Part shown: positions 52,463 to 64,000 of the stretch, piece after piece
Layout of the letters: the number at the start of each line of letters is the position of its first letter
Numbering within the stretch: the stretch's first letter is position 1
NCBI GenBank assembly: GCA_009763385.1
Contig: CM019823.1
Coordinates: 176,956,995-177,020,994 of the forward strand
Direction of reading: 5' to 3'
Length of the DNA: 64,000 nucleotides
DNA from: Coix lacryma-jobi var. lacryma-jobi
Taxonomy: Eukaryota > Streptophyta > Magnoliopsida > Poales > Poaceae
Notes under the pieces: model-generated
Told to the model about the DNA's origin: nothing
The model's input: only the letters and a program-made list of their open reading frames with translations
Databases searched by the model: none
Translations under genes and position numbers: made by a program

Positions 52463-55400
52463 TCAGACCCTTGGCCTGACCCTGCGCCCGCTGGTGTTGC
52501 CGCCGTCAGAGAGCTGCGCCCACACGCTCTGGCTTTTCACGCCGCTGCTGCATGGCTCCTCGCACCCGGCAACTGTCCTTAGTATCTCTGACTGCAGAGA
52601 TATGCAGTTGTCTTTGAGATAGTCGAACCCCTCGGTCCGGATCACAGCTGCAGATACATAAGGGCATCTGGAATGTTATACAGTTCAACAGACTTTTTGG
52701 GCACCACCAAGCAACAAACGGGCGAAAGGTAAAATATGGTACACAATATACTGATCGAGCTAAAATATATGTATACAATTTATTGATATAGGTAAGCACA
52801 AGTGCACGGCAAAATAATGGTCCAAACAGAAGCAAGGAATGACTCATTCAGAGACTTATCATCACTCATAATCCAGTAACCATAACCATCAGTACTACTT
52901 TGGCACAATACTACTTATCAAGTTTCACAGCTATATTAAGAATAACAAAGGAGTCATATCGTATGAGCAATTTACTATGCAATGAGAACACACTGCAGAC
53001 ATTTCGGCAGCATGCAAAGCCCCTTGCCATGCCCAGCCTAGGTATCATCCATCAAACTGGAATTGCCTAATGTCTAACAAGTCTTCTTGGCAACTTGGCC
53101 TATGAAAAAAAAGCAACACATACTAAATTCTTTATAAAATAAAAACTATGCATCTCAGAGCCTTCTCTTTATTGTCTAATAAAGCTAGTAAGTTATAAAT
53201 CACAGATCAAAATTATGCCAAAAGTTGTCAACCCAGAGAGGATATCTACAAACCACATGTAAAGGTTAAACAAATTTCATGTCAAGTCTTATTACCTGAA
53301 AGGTTTTCAGCAGCAAATTTTAGGCAAACAGATTTAAGCTCCATAGCATGGTGCCGATCAGCCAATGCTAGAGTAGTTGCCACGGAGTTTACAGAAATAT
53401 GGTTGCACAAGTAAGATTCACACAACAATCTTAGCCTTGGCAACTCATATTTGTCTGCTGCAGCCATTAACTTCCCAGCTAAACTATCAAAGATAGAGCA
53501 GTCAGAGCTTGACGAAGACAACTCATCATCATTAACAAGATCATCCCTGTAGATAAAATGAAGCACAGCCTGCAACATGGAATATTTGCACGGATGGAAA
53601 TAAAATCCCAAGATTGTTCAACAGGGAAATGGACGATGAGATTGACACCAAAATATAGAGATACCTTGAACACTACAGGATCCATGTCATCAATGACGAT
53701 CTCTTTGATTTCATCCTTCATATCAGTATCGTTCTTCTCTTCGCCCGATTCATGATCGAAAAATTCAGATCTAAAAAAAGGAGACCGGGCAGCCAATACC
53801 AACTTATGGGCATGAAACTTCTCTCCTGCTACACTAAAAATAACATCTACACCTTCCTGAGTGTCCAAAAGCGTTCCAAAATGATAGCCTATGTCAGACT
53901 CTGGAACCTCTATTGAATGTGGCCTAGAATAATCCATAGTTGATACTACAACACCCACAGTACAGTTTATCTTCAAGCAATCATCTTTAAGAAAATCTGA
54001 TTGCTCAAGAATATTACGCCGAAAGAATCTTTTATAGCCCCTGAAAATTTAAATTAGGACAATCAAATATGGGTACTTTTCAGAAACAAACTTGGTTAAA
54101 TGCAGGGAGTAAACGTCTAAGTAAAATCAAACAGGCAGGCACATTTTATAAAAAGACTAAACAACATGCTTGCAAATTGCAATGACATGAGCTGCCAGAA
54201 AGGGACGATATTAATGTACTTGCATAGCTGCACCTTTGTGAGGGGCTGATGGTCTGATGGACAACTGGTTATCATAGGATGAGAGAACCCCAGATAACCA
54301 ACATAAAGTTATTCTAAAAGATTCAAGCCCACATGTAAGCATATAGGTTACAGATTCTCTAGTCCCTACCATCTTCCCATCAACTCATTAGCTCCGAGAT
54401 ATAACATTTAGCTTATCTAGAAATTCTAAGTAATGTGGAAACTGAAACTAATGCACTACTGATACTAATCAACCATCCGAAGCAAATACAGAGAAACAAC
54501 TAGATATCTCCAAAAAAATAGTAAGAACTCCCTTGTAACTATAAACCTGAAAACTGAACTAAATATCCACACTGGATAAATAGTATTAGCGTGGAGCAGA
54601 AATAATGATAGGTCTGTCAGAAACATGGTACCGTTTCTTCATGGCAACATTAATTTTATTAATACTACCTCTGGTCACGTCATTCATTATGACTGGAGAG
54701 AGTATAAGACAAAAAATCAAACAAATACCACTCATAAACGGATTTTAAATTTTTGGTTGATGCAGTGATGTCATATGCTTTGGATGACCTCATTAAGCAC
54801 TTACAGCTCAATGGGTTGAGCAAAGGAAATATTAATTATTAATGCAAACAGGAAAGCGACCGAATTAGACTGTAATAAGCACGTCATCACAGGCATCTAT
54901 GTGATGACAGTTGTATCACAACAGGAACCACGCTAAGCACCACTGAATCACACCTAGGTATTATAGATCACCGATTTTGTCACGGTGTTTATTGTCAAAC
55001 TCACAGACCACATAAAAGGCTGGAACAATACAAACACATCCAAATCAACTAAACTCAAATCAGGCACCGGGTTATGATGAAACAACTATATGCACTATCA
55101 TGTAGACTAATCACTAAAAGTATCTCCAACAGCCACCAACAACTTATATGCACTATCATGTAGACTAATCACTAATAAGTATCTCCAACAGCCATCACCA
55201 ACTTTCAAATCAAACTAATTCTGCAGGTACCCTGTAACCAATTCGTTCAAACCTAAATAGAGCTACGCAAGCTACTTAAAGCGGCAAGAGATATAAGGAG
55301 ACATAACTCCTAGGCCATTACCACATGGATCCGCGGTACTTCAGGGTGTATGGCCCTGACTCTAGGGCGCGATCGAAGTGCGAGTGCACCTTGTGCTTGC

Positions 55401-55773
55401 CCTTGCCGCTCTGGTCGAGGAGCGTGAGCTCGAAGAGCGCGCGCACGTCGGTACCGTCGGAGGCGAGCGCGATGAAGACGGAGACGTAGACGGAGTTGTC
55501 CTCCGGATTCTTCCCGTCGGGGTAGAAGTAGATCGCCCACTGGTAACCGCCCACGGTGAAGGTCTCGCTGGCGATGTGCTTCCCCACGCCCATTCCCTTG
55601 GCGAGCGAGTATCCCTGGATCACAAAGCGGTGGGAGCCGTTCACCGTCTGCGTCACGGAGCGAGAGCTTGTCGGGGACGCCGCCATGTCGCGCGCCCGGT
55701 CGCCCGACGCCGCGGCGTGGTGCGGAGGGGAGGCCTCGCCCCCGCCGCCGGGGCCGGCGTCCTCGTCCTCCAT
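52463..55773 (-). CDS. MATH-BTB protein, CUL3 substrate adaptor (428 aa, 4 exons)
   Basis: Exons 55773-55322, 54040-53665, 53569-53296 and 52647-52463, all GT-AG, frame continuous. Gly/Pro/Ala-rich start, then a MATH domain (about residues 45-180: HRFVIQGYSLAKGMGVGKHI ... GYQWAIYFYPDG). A BTB/POZ domain follows from about residue 200 (VDVIFSVAGEKFHAHKLVLA ... VLHFIYRDD), then a BACK-like helical tail and a Ser/Gly-rich C-terminus. This is the plant BPM architecture: MATH binds substrate and BTB binds cullin-3 in an E3 ubiquitin ligase. Intron 1 is 1.28 kb and holds a 58-bp tandem duplication. An acidic insert (EKNDTDMKDEIKE) sits in the BTB domain. Confidence 0.95.
55088..55198. repeat. 58-bp tandem duplication in intron 1 of the MATH-BTB gene
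   Basis: TATATGCACTATCATGTAGA and the following 38 bases are repeated once, differing by a base insertion and few changes (ATCTCCAACAGCCA in both units). Confidence 0.9.
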
Positions 55774-56654
55774 GGGGAGCGGAGGGGAGGGGAGGAGAGG
55801 CTAGGGTTTGGGAGCGGGAGGCTCCTCGGCGAGGTCGAGGTCGTGGACGGGGAGGGGACGCGGACGGGATTGGGGACCTGGGGGTTGTGAGGTGGGTACA
55901 CCGTACACGGCCTGCTGTATTGCGAGCAGATGGGTGTGGAAGGAGGAGAGTGGAAACGGGAGACTTCCACTTGTCACGGTGGAAATGGAACGGAGCGGAG
56001 TCGCACGAGTGGAAACAACAGAGTGAATATAGGAGACTTGTCTGGCTGAAATAAAATAAAAAGGAGTCGTGTGCACAACTAAACAGATAGGATAATTCTC
56101 AAAAAAAAATGAACAGATAGGGTAAAATAAAGAGAGTGAAAATAAGAGACTTGTCAGGTAAAAAAAATCAGTTTGAAATCTATTTGTCTTGTGGACTCAT
56201 TTGTATTTTAAATTTGACTGGTATAGCATGCCTGCTCCTGTATCGTATCCGTTTATCCTAGTTATATTATTAAGGAGTAGCTTCTAGATTTGTCTAAAAA
56301 CCATATTACAATTTACAAAGGCCTCAACATGTTTTATTGGTCATAAAATTTGATCAAGTGGCACGGCTTATTTAAAATAAACATGCCTAGCCAGATTTAA
56401 ACCTAGACTTGCCATGGGTATTCACTTTAAAAAAAAAAATAGTATCAGATTTTCTTCTTCTTCTTGTGGCAAAGTAACTTCATGCTCATGCGAGATGATT
56501 TTAGTGACCTTTGAAGATACTTGTAGAAAGGTAGTTTGTTATACGTGTATTCATATGATTAAATGTGTGTACATATATGTAATTCGTAATCCTTAGCATC
56601 TATACTTTGATTAAAAATTCAAAATGGATTAACTTAGCACGATTTCATTACGCT
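55774..56654. other. promoter and upstream region of the MATH-BTB gene
   Basis: GC-rich leader just upstream of the ATG, then AT-rich sequence. The part 55774-56420 is the parent of degenerate copies at 56722-57075, 57253-57660 and 58040-58190. No other gene. Confidence 0.6.
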
Positions 56655-56721
56655 TGCGTTGGTAATATCATTGCTCACCATATTCGAAAATTCCACATGT
56701 CTTTAGAATAGCTCCACTATG

Positions 56722-57075
56722 GGATACCACCATATCTTGCATCCTGGTCATCCAACGTCACGACGTGGTGCGAAGGGGAGGCCTCCCTCCCTCGCCCTTC
56801 TATCGGGGTTAGTATCCTCATCCTATGTGGGGAACGGAGGGGAGGAGCACCTGGAGTTTGGTAGCGGTATGTTCCTTGGCAGGTCGGGGATACGGAGAGA
56901 AGTTGACGAGATTGGGGGATCGGGGGTTGTGACCAACCGAGTTGAGTGGAAATAGAAGACTTGCCAGGGTAAAATGGAATGGAGAGAAGTCATGGGAGAT
57001 GACAAAGCCAGTTTGGAATTGTCTTTTTGTCTTATGGATCCCCTTATGTTTTAGACCTAACTGATATAACATAAT
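56722..57075 (-). pseudogene. degenerate copy of MATH-BTB exon 1 start and upstream region (unit B)
   Basis: Aligns in the same orientation with 55675-56230: GTGGTGCGAAGGGGAGGCCTCC matches GTGGTGCGGAGGGGAGGCCTCG of exon 1, followed by counterparts of the leader (GGAACGGAGGGGAGGAG) and of the upstream GTGGAAATAGAAGACTTG and CAGTTTGGAATT blocks. The start codon and frame are destroyed. Only the first part of exon 1 is included; the MATH domain is absent. Confidence 0.8.
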
Positions 57076-57122
57076 TGCTCATTAGCTTATCCCAACTAGA
57101 AGAAAGCCCATGTTGGCTATTA

Positions 57123-57170
57123 CTCTCTCCGTCCAAATTATAAGTCGTTCTAAGAATCTTGTAGTCAAAA
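57123..57170 (+). mobile_element. Stowaway fragment (left end only)
   Basis: CTCTCTCCGTCCAAATTATAAG and the following AATCTTG block match the left end of the long-TIR Stowaway family; no right end. Confidence 0.7.
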
Positions 57171-57252
57171 AAATTTCATTACACTAACATTTGTGGTATC
57201 ATTGCTCACCTATTCCGAAATTTCTACATATCTTTACAACAACTCCACTATA

Positions 57253-57660
57253 TGATGTCGTCATGTCTTGCGCTCGATCGGCCAATGTCGTGGCGCGGAG
57301 GGGAGGTCTCGCCCCACCAGGGACTAGCGTCCTTGTACTCCATGGGGAGCATAAGGGACAGACATCTAGGGTTTGAAAAGCGGAAGGCTCCTTCACGAGG
57401 TCGAGGATAGGGAGTGAAGCCGACGGGTTTGGAGGTTGTGAGGTGGGTACACAGGCTGCTGTGATGTGCAGCCGAGCCGATATGAGTGAAAACAAGAGAC
57501 TTGCTAAGGTGGAATGGAACAAAGAGGAGTCGCAAGAGGTGATAAAACCAGTTTGGAATGATCTATCTATTTTTTTATGAACTCACTTGTGTTTCAAACC
57601 TAACTTGTATAAGTTGATATCGGCTATTACCTAGGAGTAGCTTTTAGGTTCGTCTGAAAA
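57253..57660 (-). pseudogene. degenerate copy of MATH-BTB exon 1 start and upstream region (unit C)
   Basis: A second copy in tandem, closer to the parent than unit B in places: TCATGTCTTGCGCTCGATCG matches CCATGTCGCGCGCCCGGTCG of exon 1, an intact CCATGGGGAGC start region is still seen near 57340, and GAGGTGGGTACACAGGCTGC matches the upstream region. It also keeps the GGAGTAGCTTTTAGGTTCGTCT block found at 56274. Frame shifts prevent a MATH domain; no later exons. Confidence 0.82.
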
Positions 57661-57668
57661 CCATATTA

Positions 57669-58037
57669 CTTTCTTTGTTTTAAAATTATAAGTTACTTTA
57701 GCTTTTATAGATACATAGCTTTTAATATTTAATTAGATATACATTATGGTTGTGTTTGTTTGAACTAAATTTAACCACACGCCTGTTCTATCAATCATTC
57801 AGTAAAAAGGGCTACCGTAAAAGTTATAGCCATTACACTTTACGTGTTGTTCGATAAGTCTACAATATCGCAATTGTAATAGAAAATTGGTCCATTTCTA
57901 TTTGCGGTGGTAACATTTTGTAGCCTTAAATCATTTCCCTTTGGGTACATGCAGAAGTACCAAACAACACGCTAGTGCTAACAAACACAACCTATGTGAC
58001 ATGTAGTAAACGTCTTATAATTTGGAGCAGAGGAAAG
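57669..58037 (+). mobile_element. Stowaway-like MITE with a nested insertion
   Basis: Left end CTTTCTTTGTTTTAAAATTA and right end TTATAATTTGGAGCAGAGGA are degraded inverted copies. A second MITE occupies 57748-57992 inside it. No clean TA on the right. Confidence 0.55.
57748..57992 (+). mobile_element. nested MITE with perfect 13-bp ends (245 bp)
   Basis: Ends GGTTGTGTTTGTT and AACAAACACAACC are perfect inverted copies, with TAT on both sides (57745-57747, 57993-57995). The ends resemble those of the element at 34724, which also has TAT flanks. Confidence 0.8.
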
Positions 58038-58039
58038 AG

Positions 58040-58520
58040 GAAATACAATTTACAAAGATATCATCATGCCTCAGCATCCTAGAGTAAACTCAGAAATTTT
58101 ATTGGTCATAAAATTTGATTAAGTGGCACATTTGATTCAAAATAAACCTATCTAGTCAAATTTAAATCCTAGACTTGTCATGGTTATTCATATATTTTTT
58201 AATTTATGTAGAGATTTAAATCCTAGAATTGACATGGCAATTCACATTCACATTTTTGAAATTTATATTGAGATTTAACATTTTTTTCTTGTATAATAGG
58301 AGGCAAGGCGCTTCTAGTGACTTTATTCTCATGCAAGACGCTTAGAGTGACTTCGTATTGGTAATCGTCACCGGCTATACTTTACTTTTTTAATTCACAA
58401 AAAAAAAACCAAAATGGGCTACCTTACCACAATTCCATTACACTCACAATGGTGATATCATTGCTCACCTAATCCGGAAATTCTACATGCCTTTACAACA
58501 GCTCCACTGTGGGACGCTAC
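58040..58520. repeat. last unit of the array upstream of the MATH-BTB gene
   Basis: 58040-58190 repeats 56310-56420 (TTTTATTGGTCATAAAATTTG ... AGTGGCAC), and 58450-58515 repeats the join sequence found at 56660 and 57190 (ATCATTGCTCACC ... CTCCACT). No exon copy follows. TTTAAATCCTAGA-type sequence recurs at 58161 and 58216. Confidence 0.7.
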
Positions 58521-58727
58521 CTTTCCATACAAAATTGAGCTACATCACGGTCTAATTCCAAGGGTGTAAATCGGTGACCCTCAGGGGCACCTTCAATCCT
58601 TCTTCAATCCTTTTTAGTTCAAATATTTGTACTAAATGAGATCTTATTTAAAGAAGTAGTAGGTCGGAGGTGTCCTAAAGGTTACCCATTTGCACCCTTG
58701 TCTAATTCTATCGGTAAGCACTGTATC

Positions 58728-61700
58728 TCAGAATGAAGTAACAAGCCCTACACCTAGTTCCTCTGCGAGTTCATCCCACAACGGAATGAGAGTCAAAACA
58801 ACAAGAAACACTGAAGCTATCAGGGCTGCCCTCCTCCAACTTCCAACATCGCTTACGTCGTTCAAGCATGGTTTCTCAGGTGTTCTCTGCAACGGATAAG
58901 AATGCACGGATGAAAGTCATTGCATTTCTGCAAAATTAATAACAATTTTTGTCTTAGTGGATATCTGAAGCGTCCATTTGCTGTCCATTTTACCTGACAT
59001 ATTAGCACGTACAAACCCCAAGGAAGAGACAGTGGTCCTCCAAGCTAGAACAACCCAAAAAAGAAAAAAAGGAAAAAAGAAAGAAAGAACATTAGAGTTG
59101 GATGTAACATCATTACTGAAGCATAGTCACACAGCAGACCATGGCAAAGGTTGAAAGTGAAGAATCATAGATAAAAAGGGGAAAATAATAATACTATTAA
59201 GAAAGACTTGACCTCCTATATAAGATATAGCACAATATTTGAGATAAAACTAGGTAAGGTATTCATCAACCATATCAACGAGTTATTATGTGCATGGCAT
59301 ATGGATGAAAGCACTTCTTAAAAGGTTAGAAACTAAGCTGTCTATGACGTTTTCAGAAACTAAGTTGTCTATGACTGCAATAGAAACACGAAGCACAAGA
59401 TGGAGCAACTTACCACTCCTAGTCCAAGCAACGAGTATGTTGTCAGGCCAAATCCAAACAAAGCATCCTTGCCAAAAGCACCCTGTTGAATATGTAAGTG
59501 GACTTAAAACACACTGTTTGATGAAAAGGTTGAATGTTTTGCTGCTAAATACTCATGGAGTTGAGGAGTTATATACAAAGCCAAAGCCATGGTCTGGGTT
59601 TAAAAGTTCAATGGAGGCTGCAAAATCTTGATCCTCACATTGAATATATTTTACAGAAGGACACACCAAATCCAAACAAAACATCCTTGCCAAAAGCACC
59701 CTGTTTGATGTCCTGAGATTTTTGACTGCATACTTCTTTTCATAGAACTACAATCCAAATAACTACCAGAGCCTATCATGACACACTACAATGAAGTGGC
59801 ACAGGAAAAGCATCTGCAATACTGTAACAGCATTATCTTGCCATAGTCTAAACATGCCCAGACTCCTGGAACATAGTAATATAATAGTGTTTGGTGATAA
59901 CTGACAATATCATATGAAAACAATATGTAGTCTAGAGACGTACTAATATTTCAGTGATGATTTCATGGATACACAAGCGGTAAAAAGTTATAAAACATAT
60001 TTTGTGAAAGATAAGTATAATTACTTAATCATCGGGCATTAGTCTAAACTTGTTTATGGGATCACAAGGCATGTTACTTAGAAACTTAGAATAACAGGTG
60101 AAAGAAAAGCAATCCACAAAACAGTGTTAGCATTGAGGACCATCTCAAGATCTGGTAGCGTGGTTATTTGATATCCAGGGTTTATTAATCAGATCTTAAA
60201 AGGAATATTTACCTGTAATGCTCTTCCACCATCAAGACATCCAACAGGAAGCATATTAAATGCAGTAGTAGTTAAACCACACCTAAAAATTTGCAAGAAT
60301 TAGAAAAGTAACACATGTTTGGTTGCAGGGCTTGAGGATTTAGGGAAAGGTACTTTACCAGCCTGCAATCACAAGAGGGTGGATAGAAACTGTAGCAGCA
60401 TGCATAGCACTGGAAGTAAATATAAGTTCATTAGAAACAACCAAGTACATTATTTCAAATCATGCCACAGACCATGGTCAGTCTAATGTGCTCAGAAACT
60501 ATACAAACAAGAGTTGCTATAGAATGTGACATTTGTATCTAAGTTGGCACATAACCCACAATGGTGGTCCATAAGCATAAGAATCCCATATTCCCATAAC
60601 ATATCATTATTCATATTATATAAGTGAAAATGATTGATTGGTTTCCTCTTGAACTGCTCTGGTGAGAGCGTTGTGACTGGTAAGGGAAGTGGTGAATATA
60701 TGACAAACAGAACTGGGAAAAAAGCCCAATGACTAGTCCAGATTCGAGATGAACCGAGTTCAAAACATCAAGTATCAGATACCTGTATCCAAGTGTTGCT
60801 CTACTAATAAGTCCAAGCAACAATGAACCCTGGAACAGTTGGCTAGGTACTTCCACTAAATCACTTGCCCCAACAGGATTTGAAGAGAGTAATAAGCCTA
60901 CAGAGAACATTGAAAAGGAAAGTGCAGCTCCAGCCACAGGACCAGCCATTGATATGTCAAACATTGTCTTCCGATCCGGAAGAATGGACTTGAACTACAT
61001 GAGTAAATATAAAAAGTAAGAAAATATCCAGAAAAAAAGTATGCATCATGTATCAGTCTTCTGTTCAATGCACGGCCAGAAATGTGCAGAAACTAAGGAC
61101 AAAAAAGATCGATTGCTATCTTGGCAATGAAACTACAGAGCATACCTCTGACAGTTGATGGCAGATTCGAATTATTTAATTGTATTCGGTGACCTATATA
61201 AAGTCAACCAGAGACATTTTGAAAAAGAGGTATGCTACAGTTTATGTTGTAGGCTGTACGTTCATAGCTTTTAAATCAGCTAATATAGAAGAAAACATTT
61301 AAGTACATGGTTTTATCAAGATGCAATCACAGCATGCTACTGATCAATATCTATCTAGAAATAAGAAGGCAGCAGCAGGTACATTCAAGTCCCGTCTGTC
61401 CAAGAAAATCCCAGTCCCATAGATTTGACTTCCTTTAAGAAAATACTAACCTGAGTAATTGCACCAAAAGTTCCAAGGGTGAAGTTTGGAATGAAGAAAG
61501 GAATGCCTAGTTTCACATTTTTTGGAAATGCAGCCAAAAAGTGTCCAATTTCCTGCATGCAGAACAGCAACATATTAGGTACAATTAAAACGTACCAAAA
61601 GAAGAGGCGACATAAAGAAGCGGTTATAACAGCCATGGCAATTTTCATAAGACTAAAGGATCCTTGGCCAAAGTCCAATTTGTTTACATGCAGGTTATTG

Positions 61701-62797
61701 TTTTTATAGTGTGCTTCCAAATAATCTTTTGTAAGACTATAAGCAATACAAAGTCCTTTCAGAAGAAAAAACTATCAAATCTGAGTTTGATATAAAGACC
61801 TCTATGAAAGAATGCTTTCAGCATTGGAACTAGTTGAAAAATAATTCTGAATAAGGCAATTCACTAATCCAAGACAAATAAAACCTGTAAAGTGAATCTC
61901 ACTAAAAAGCACTATTGATGGCAAATCGGAGCAAACATGGTACATTGAACTGATCAAAAAGGTCTTATGCTTTCACATAGCTTCTTTATATGTTAAAACT
62001 AACTAATAAACGGATAGAAATTAATGGACAACAAATGGTCAACATGTTTTAAGATACAAATTACATGGAAGAGTTTTTTTGTGAGGAAATTACATGAAAT
62101 AGTTGGATAGCCAAGACACCATAAGCCAGTGGCAAAGCCGATTCCACAAATGGGAGCAGAAGTTGCATATCAGGAGGGGGTCCGGTAGAATTTGGGTCAG
62201 TGAAATATGAAACAATTTCTGGTGGAAGACTGCTAATCTGCATAAAACTAAAGTGCATAAGCAACTTGATGCTGATGTGTATTAATATGAAGTAACATAC
62301 AATAGACGAAGATAAGATAAGCATACCTTTGATGCAATTCCTAGCTCAACGCAGGAGAACATAGTGAGAAGGAAAAGTAAGAGAGAAATGACATACTGCC
62401 ATAGGGTAGTAGGTCCGGGCTCAGAAACTTCCTTCCTAAGCAAACCAAAACTAACACGCGGCCCCCCACGTGGGTCATCCCCTTCTGAATTAGGTTCCTC
62501 AACCATAAAAAGATTGTATTTGTCACCAGTAAGCTCACGTAATTGCCGTTGAAGTTTTGCAAATATTTCCTCCCTCTTCCCACGGAGATTCCCAATGAAA
62601 AGAACTCCTTCACCAAGATCACCAAAGGGTTCTTCTTTTGTCAACCAGAATGTTGTATAGCCAAAGAGTTTTTCCTTAATTGCCTTGACATCAACTGAAT
62701 CAACCTTTTCCGGGCCTAGAAGTTCCAACAATTTTACTGTATCGATATTATCAACACTAAAACTCAACAGTGGTGGCTCGCTTGATACACCAGGAGT
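58728..62797 (-). CDS. EGY1: EGY1-type chloroplast site-2 protease, 5' exon(s) outside window
   Basis: Exons seen: 62797-62327, 62237-62094, 61552-61451, 60994-60783, 60409-60359, 60282-60213, 59482-59414, 59044-58994 and 58886-58728 (stop TGA). All are GT-AG and phases agree, giving about 409 residues. The zinc motif HEIGH is split between exons 62094 and 61552 (LFH/EIGHF); the second metal motif is in MLPVGCLDGGRAL. Further hallmarks: SVDNIDTVKLLELLGPEKVD, NLRGKREEIF and the C-terminal GVGLVTSF. Several membrane spans are visible. EGY1 is an ATP-independent intramembrane metalloprotease of plastids needed for thylakoid development. The plastid transit peptide is not encoded here; it must lie beyond 64,000 or in a small exon I could not find between 62,798 and 64,000. 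Confidence 0.95.
59667..59712 (-). pseudogene. partial duplicate of the EGY1 exon at 59482
   Basis: About 45 bases repeat the acceptor end and first half of the exon at 59482-59414: CCTTGCCAAAAGCACCCTGT occurs in both, with CAACAG versus AAACAG before the exon start. It encodes GAFGKDVLFGFG and then diverges with no donor of the original. It lies in the intron 5' of the real exon. Confidence 0.8.
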
Positions 62798-64000
62798 CTG
62801 GTCAAAGTAAAATGTAGCAGAACAGGTTTTAGAGATAAAGAAGTATCCATGCGCACAGTATTAAAACAATTGTTATCTACAGATTATAAGGAATGTGTAA
62901 TTTGAAGACAAAACCAAAGAGACAGAGAATTAGCCTAATCATTTCAAAAGAAAAAAAAAATGAGCTAAGACAGGTTTAACTACATAAAAGCACAATTAGA
63001 CCTTGCAGCAAGTAAAGGATAAAACACAGGTAGTCATACAGTCATTGTCAGATAACAGAGAGACACATCAAGATCCAATGTTTAGGTACAATTTAATACA
63101 ACCCAATGTGAAGTACCAGAACCTTTTTACTAGACACATTAGCACTTTACTGTGATCACTAACCACAGGAACAAGCAGTGGTTCCTACCCAACGTGAAGT
63201 ACCAGAACCTTTTTACTAGATACATTAGCACTTTACTGTGATCACTAACCACGGGAAAAAGCACATTGTGGTTTCTTCCCATCCATGTCAAACCTGAATG
63301 CTAAACATGCAATATCAAGTGAAAACAACAGACCATTGAAACTACAAGGATGCATTGAACTCCGGAAGCATACTAGGGTCCAAAATTAACTCAAGACCAA
63401 GCCTTTGAGGGAACCAGGGTAAGCCAAATCTCGGCTGACATCCAAATTATATCATTGCCCACAGTCAACGACCAAAATGAGGCTGGGTTTCCGCGGGCAA
63501 CAATTCAAACGTCCATATATTTTTTTCCACAACGGCATCGCCGAATTTCATTACCGAAGCAACGAAATTAAAAAGTTTAGAGTTTAGAACTAGCATCCAC
63601 AAAAGAACCACCAACATGAAGCAAGGAGACCGGCCCCTATCAGTGCTCACAGAGGGAGACACCACCTAGGGGAAACAAACATAAAACCGACTCCTGCTAC
63701 TGAACAGTTTATAACAGTAACAAAAAGCGAGTTTAAGGCTAAACACTCCACTTTTCTCACCCCTACAACTATTTGAACTGCGCAAAAACTGACGCTCCAA
63801 GCGATCTAGCTGCGGCGAAGAGGGACCAACTGCTGATCATCCCTTGGGTGCTGCTTCAAATCTTGAGCGTGGAAGGCAAGAGCCGTCGACTTCACAACTT
63901 CAGCTCCTTGGAGACACTGACAAAACGGTATTTGATTACATTGGTTACGGAGCTGTATCACTTTTACATAGAGCGGTGTTGGTTGCCGGAGGGACTCCAT
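62798..64000. other. upstream intron or 5' part of EGY1, no exon recognised
   Basis: The exon at 62797 begins in phase 0 after a CAG acceptor, so this stretch should be intron. An 86-bp tandem duplication lies at 63101-63270. The minus-strand frame entering at 64000 (MESLRQPTPLY...) does not look like the EGY1 N-terminus. Confidence 0.5.
63101..63270. repeat. 86-bp tandem duplication
   Basis: GTGAAGTACCAGAACCTTTT and the following sequence through ATCACTAACCAC recur with a period of 86 bases (63108 and 63194), with few differences. Confidence 0.92.

Noticed and set aside
63806..64000. Frame at the window's right edge as the EGY1 N-terminus
   Set aside because: It does not resemble a plastid transit peptide or the known EGY1 linker, and no donor joins it to the exon at 62797.

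Overview
The window is nuclear DNA of a grass (Poaceae; a panicoid grass is my guess, not shown). Evidence: split genes with GT-AG introns, GC-rich coding exons, a nuclear tRNA gene, and a dense load of grass-type transposons (a chromovirus, a BARE/Angela-like solo LTR, Stowaway and Tourist MITEs, a CACTA element and a PIF/Harbinger element).

Layout. 1-11.9 kb: a Ty3/gypsy chromovirus on the minus strand (left LTR cut by the window edge) with an extra orf0 before gag, apparently inserted in an older LTR. 12.0-13.4 kb: a solo LTR with a perfect 5-bp target duplication. 13.5-26 kb: no convincing gene, but at least ten small DNA transposons with readable inverted repeats and target duplications, including two copies of one MITE in opposite orientation, a CACTA element and a non-autonomous PIF/Harbinger relative. 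26.2-33.6 kb: an intronless A20/AN1 stress-associated protein gene, a tandem pair of phytocyanin genes (one has lost both copper-binding histidines) and a GPI-anchored GH17 beta-1,3-glucanase gene. 34.7-39.6 kb: a MITE followed by an apparently intact two-gene PIF/Harbinger transposon (transposase and Myb-like ORF1, convergent). 40.2 kb: a tRNA-Gly(GCC) gene. 41.2-46.7 kb: a very young, intact Ty1/copia element inserted between two Stowaway MITEs. 46.9-64 kb: a conserved gene block: RFC3 (11 exons, plus strand), a MATH-BTB gene (4 exons, minus strand, convergent with RFC3) with degenerate tandem copies of its own first exon and upstream region behind it, and most of EGY1, a chloroplast site-2 protease homologue whose first exon or exons lie beyond the window.

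Host genes have unrelated housekeeping, stress, cell-wall, electron-transfer and chloroplast roles; there is no operon-like logic. The nearest things to a system are the PIF/Harbinger element with its likely non-autonomous relatives, the phytocyanin duplication and the exon/promoter array behind the MATH-BTB gene. The gypsy LTR pair differs mainly by one-base gaps, so its frameshifts may be sequence errors.
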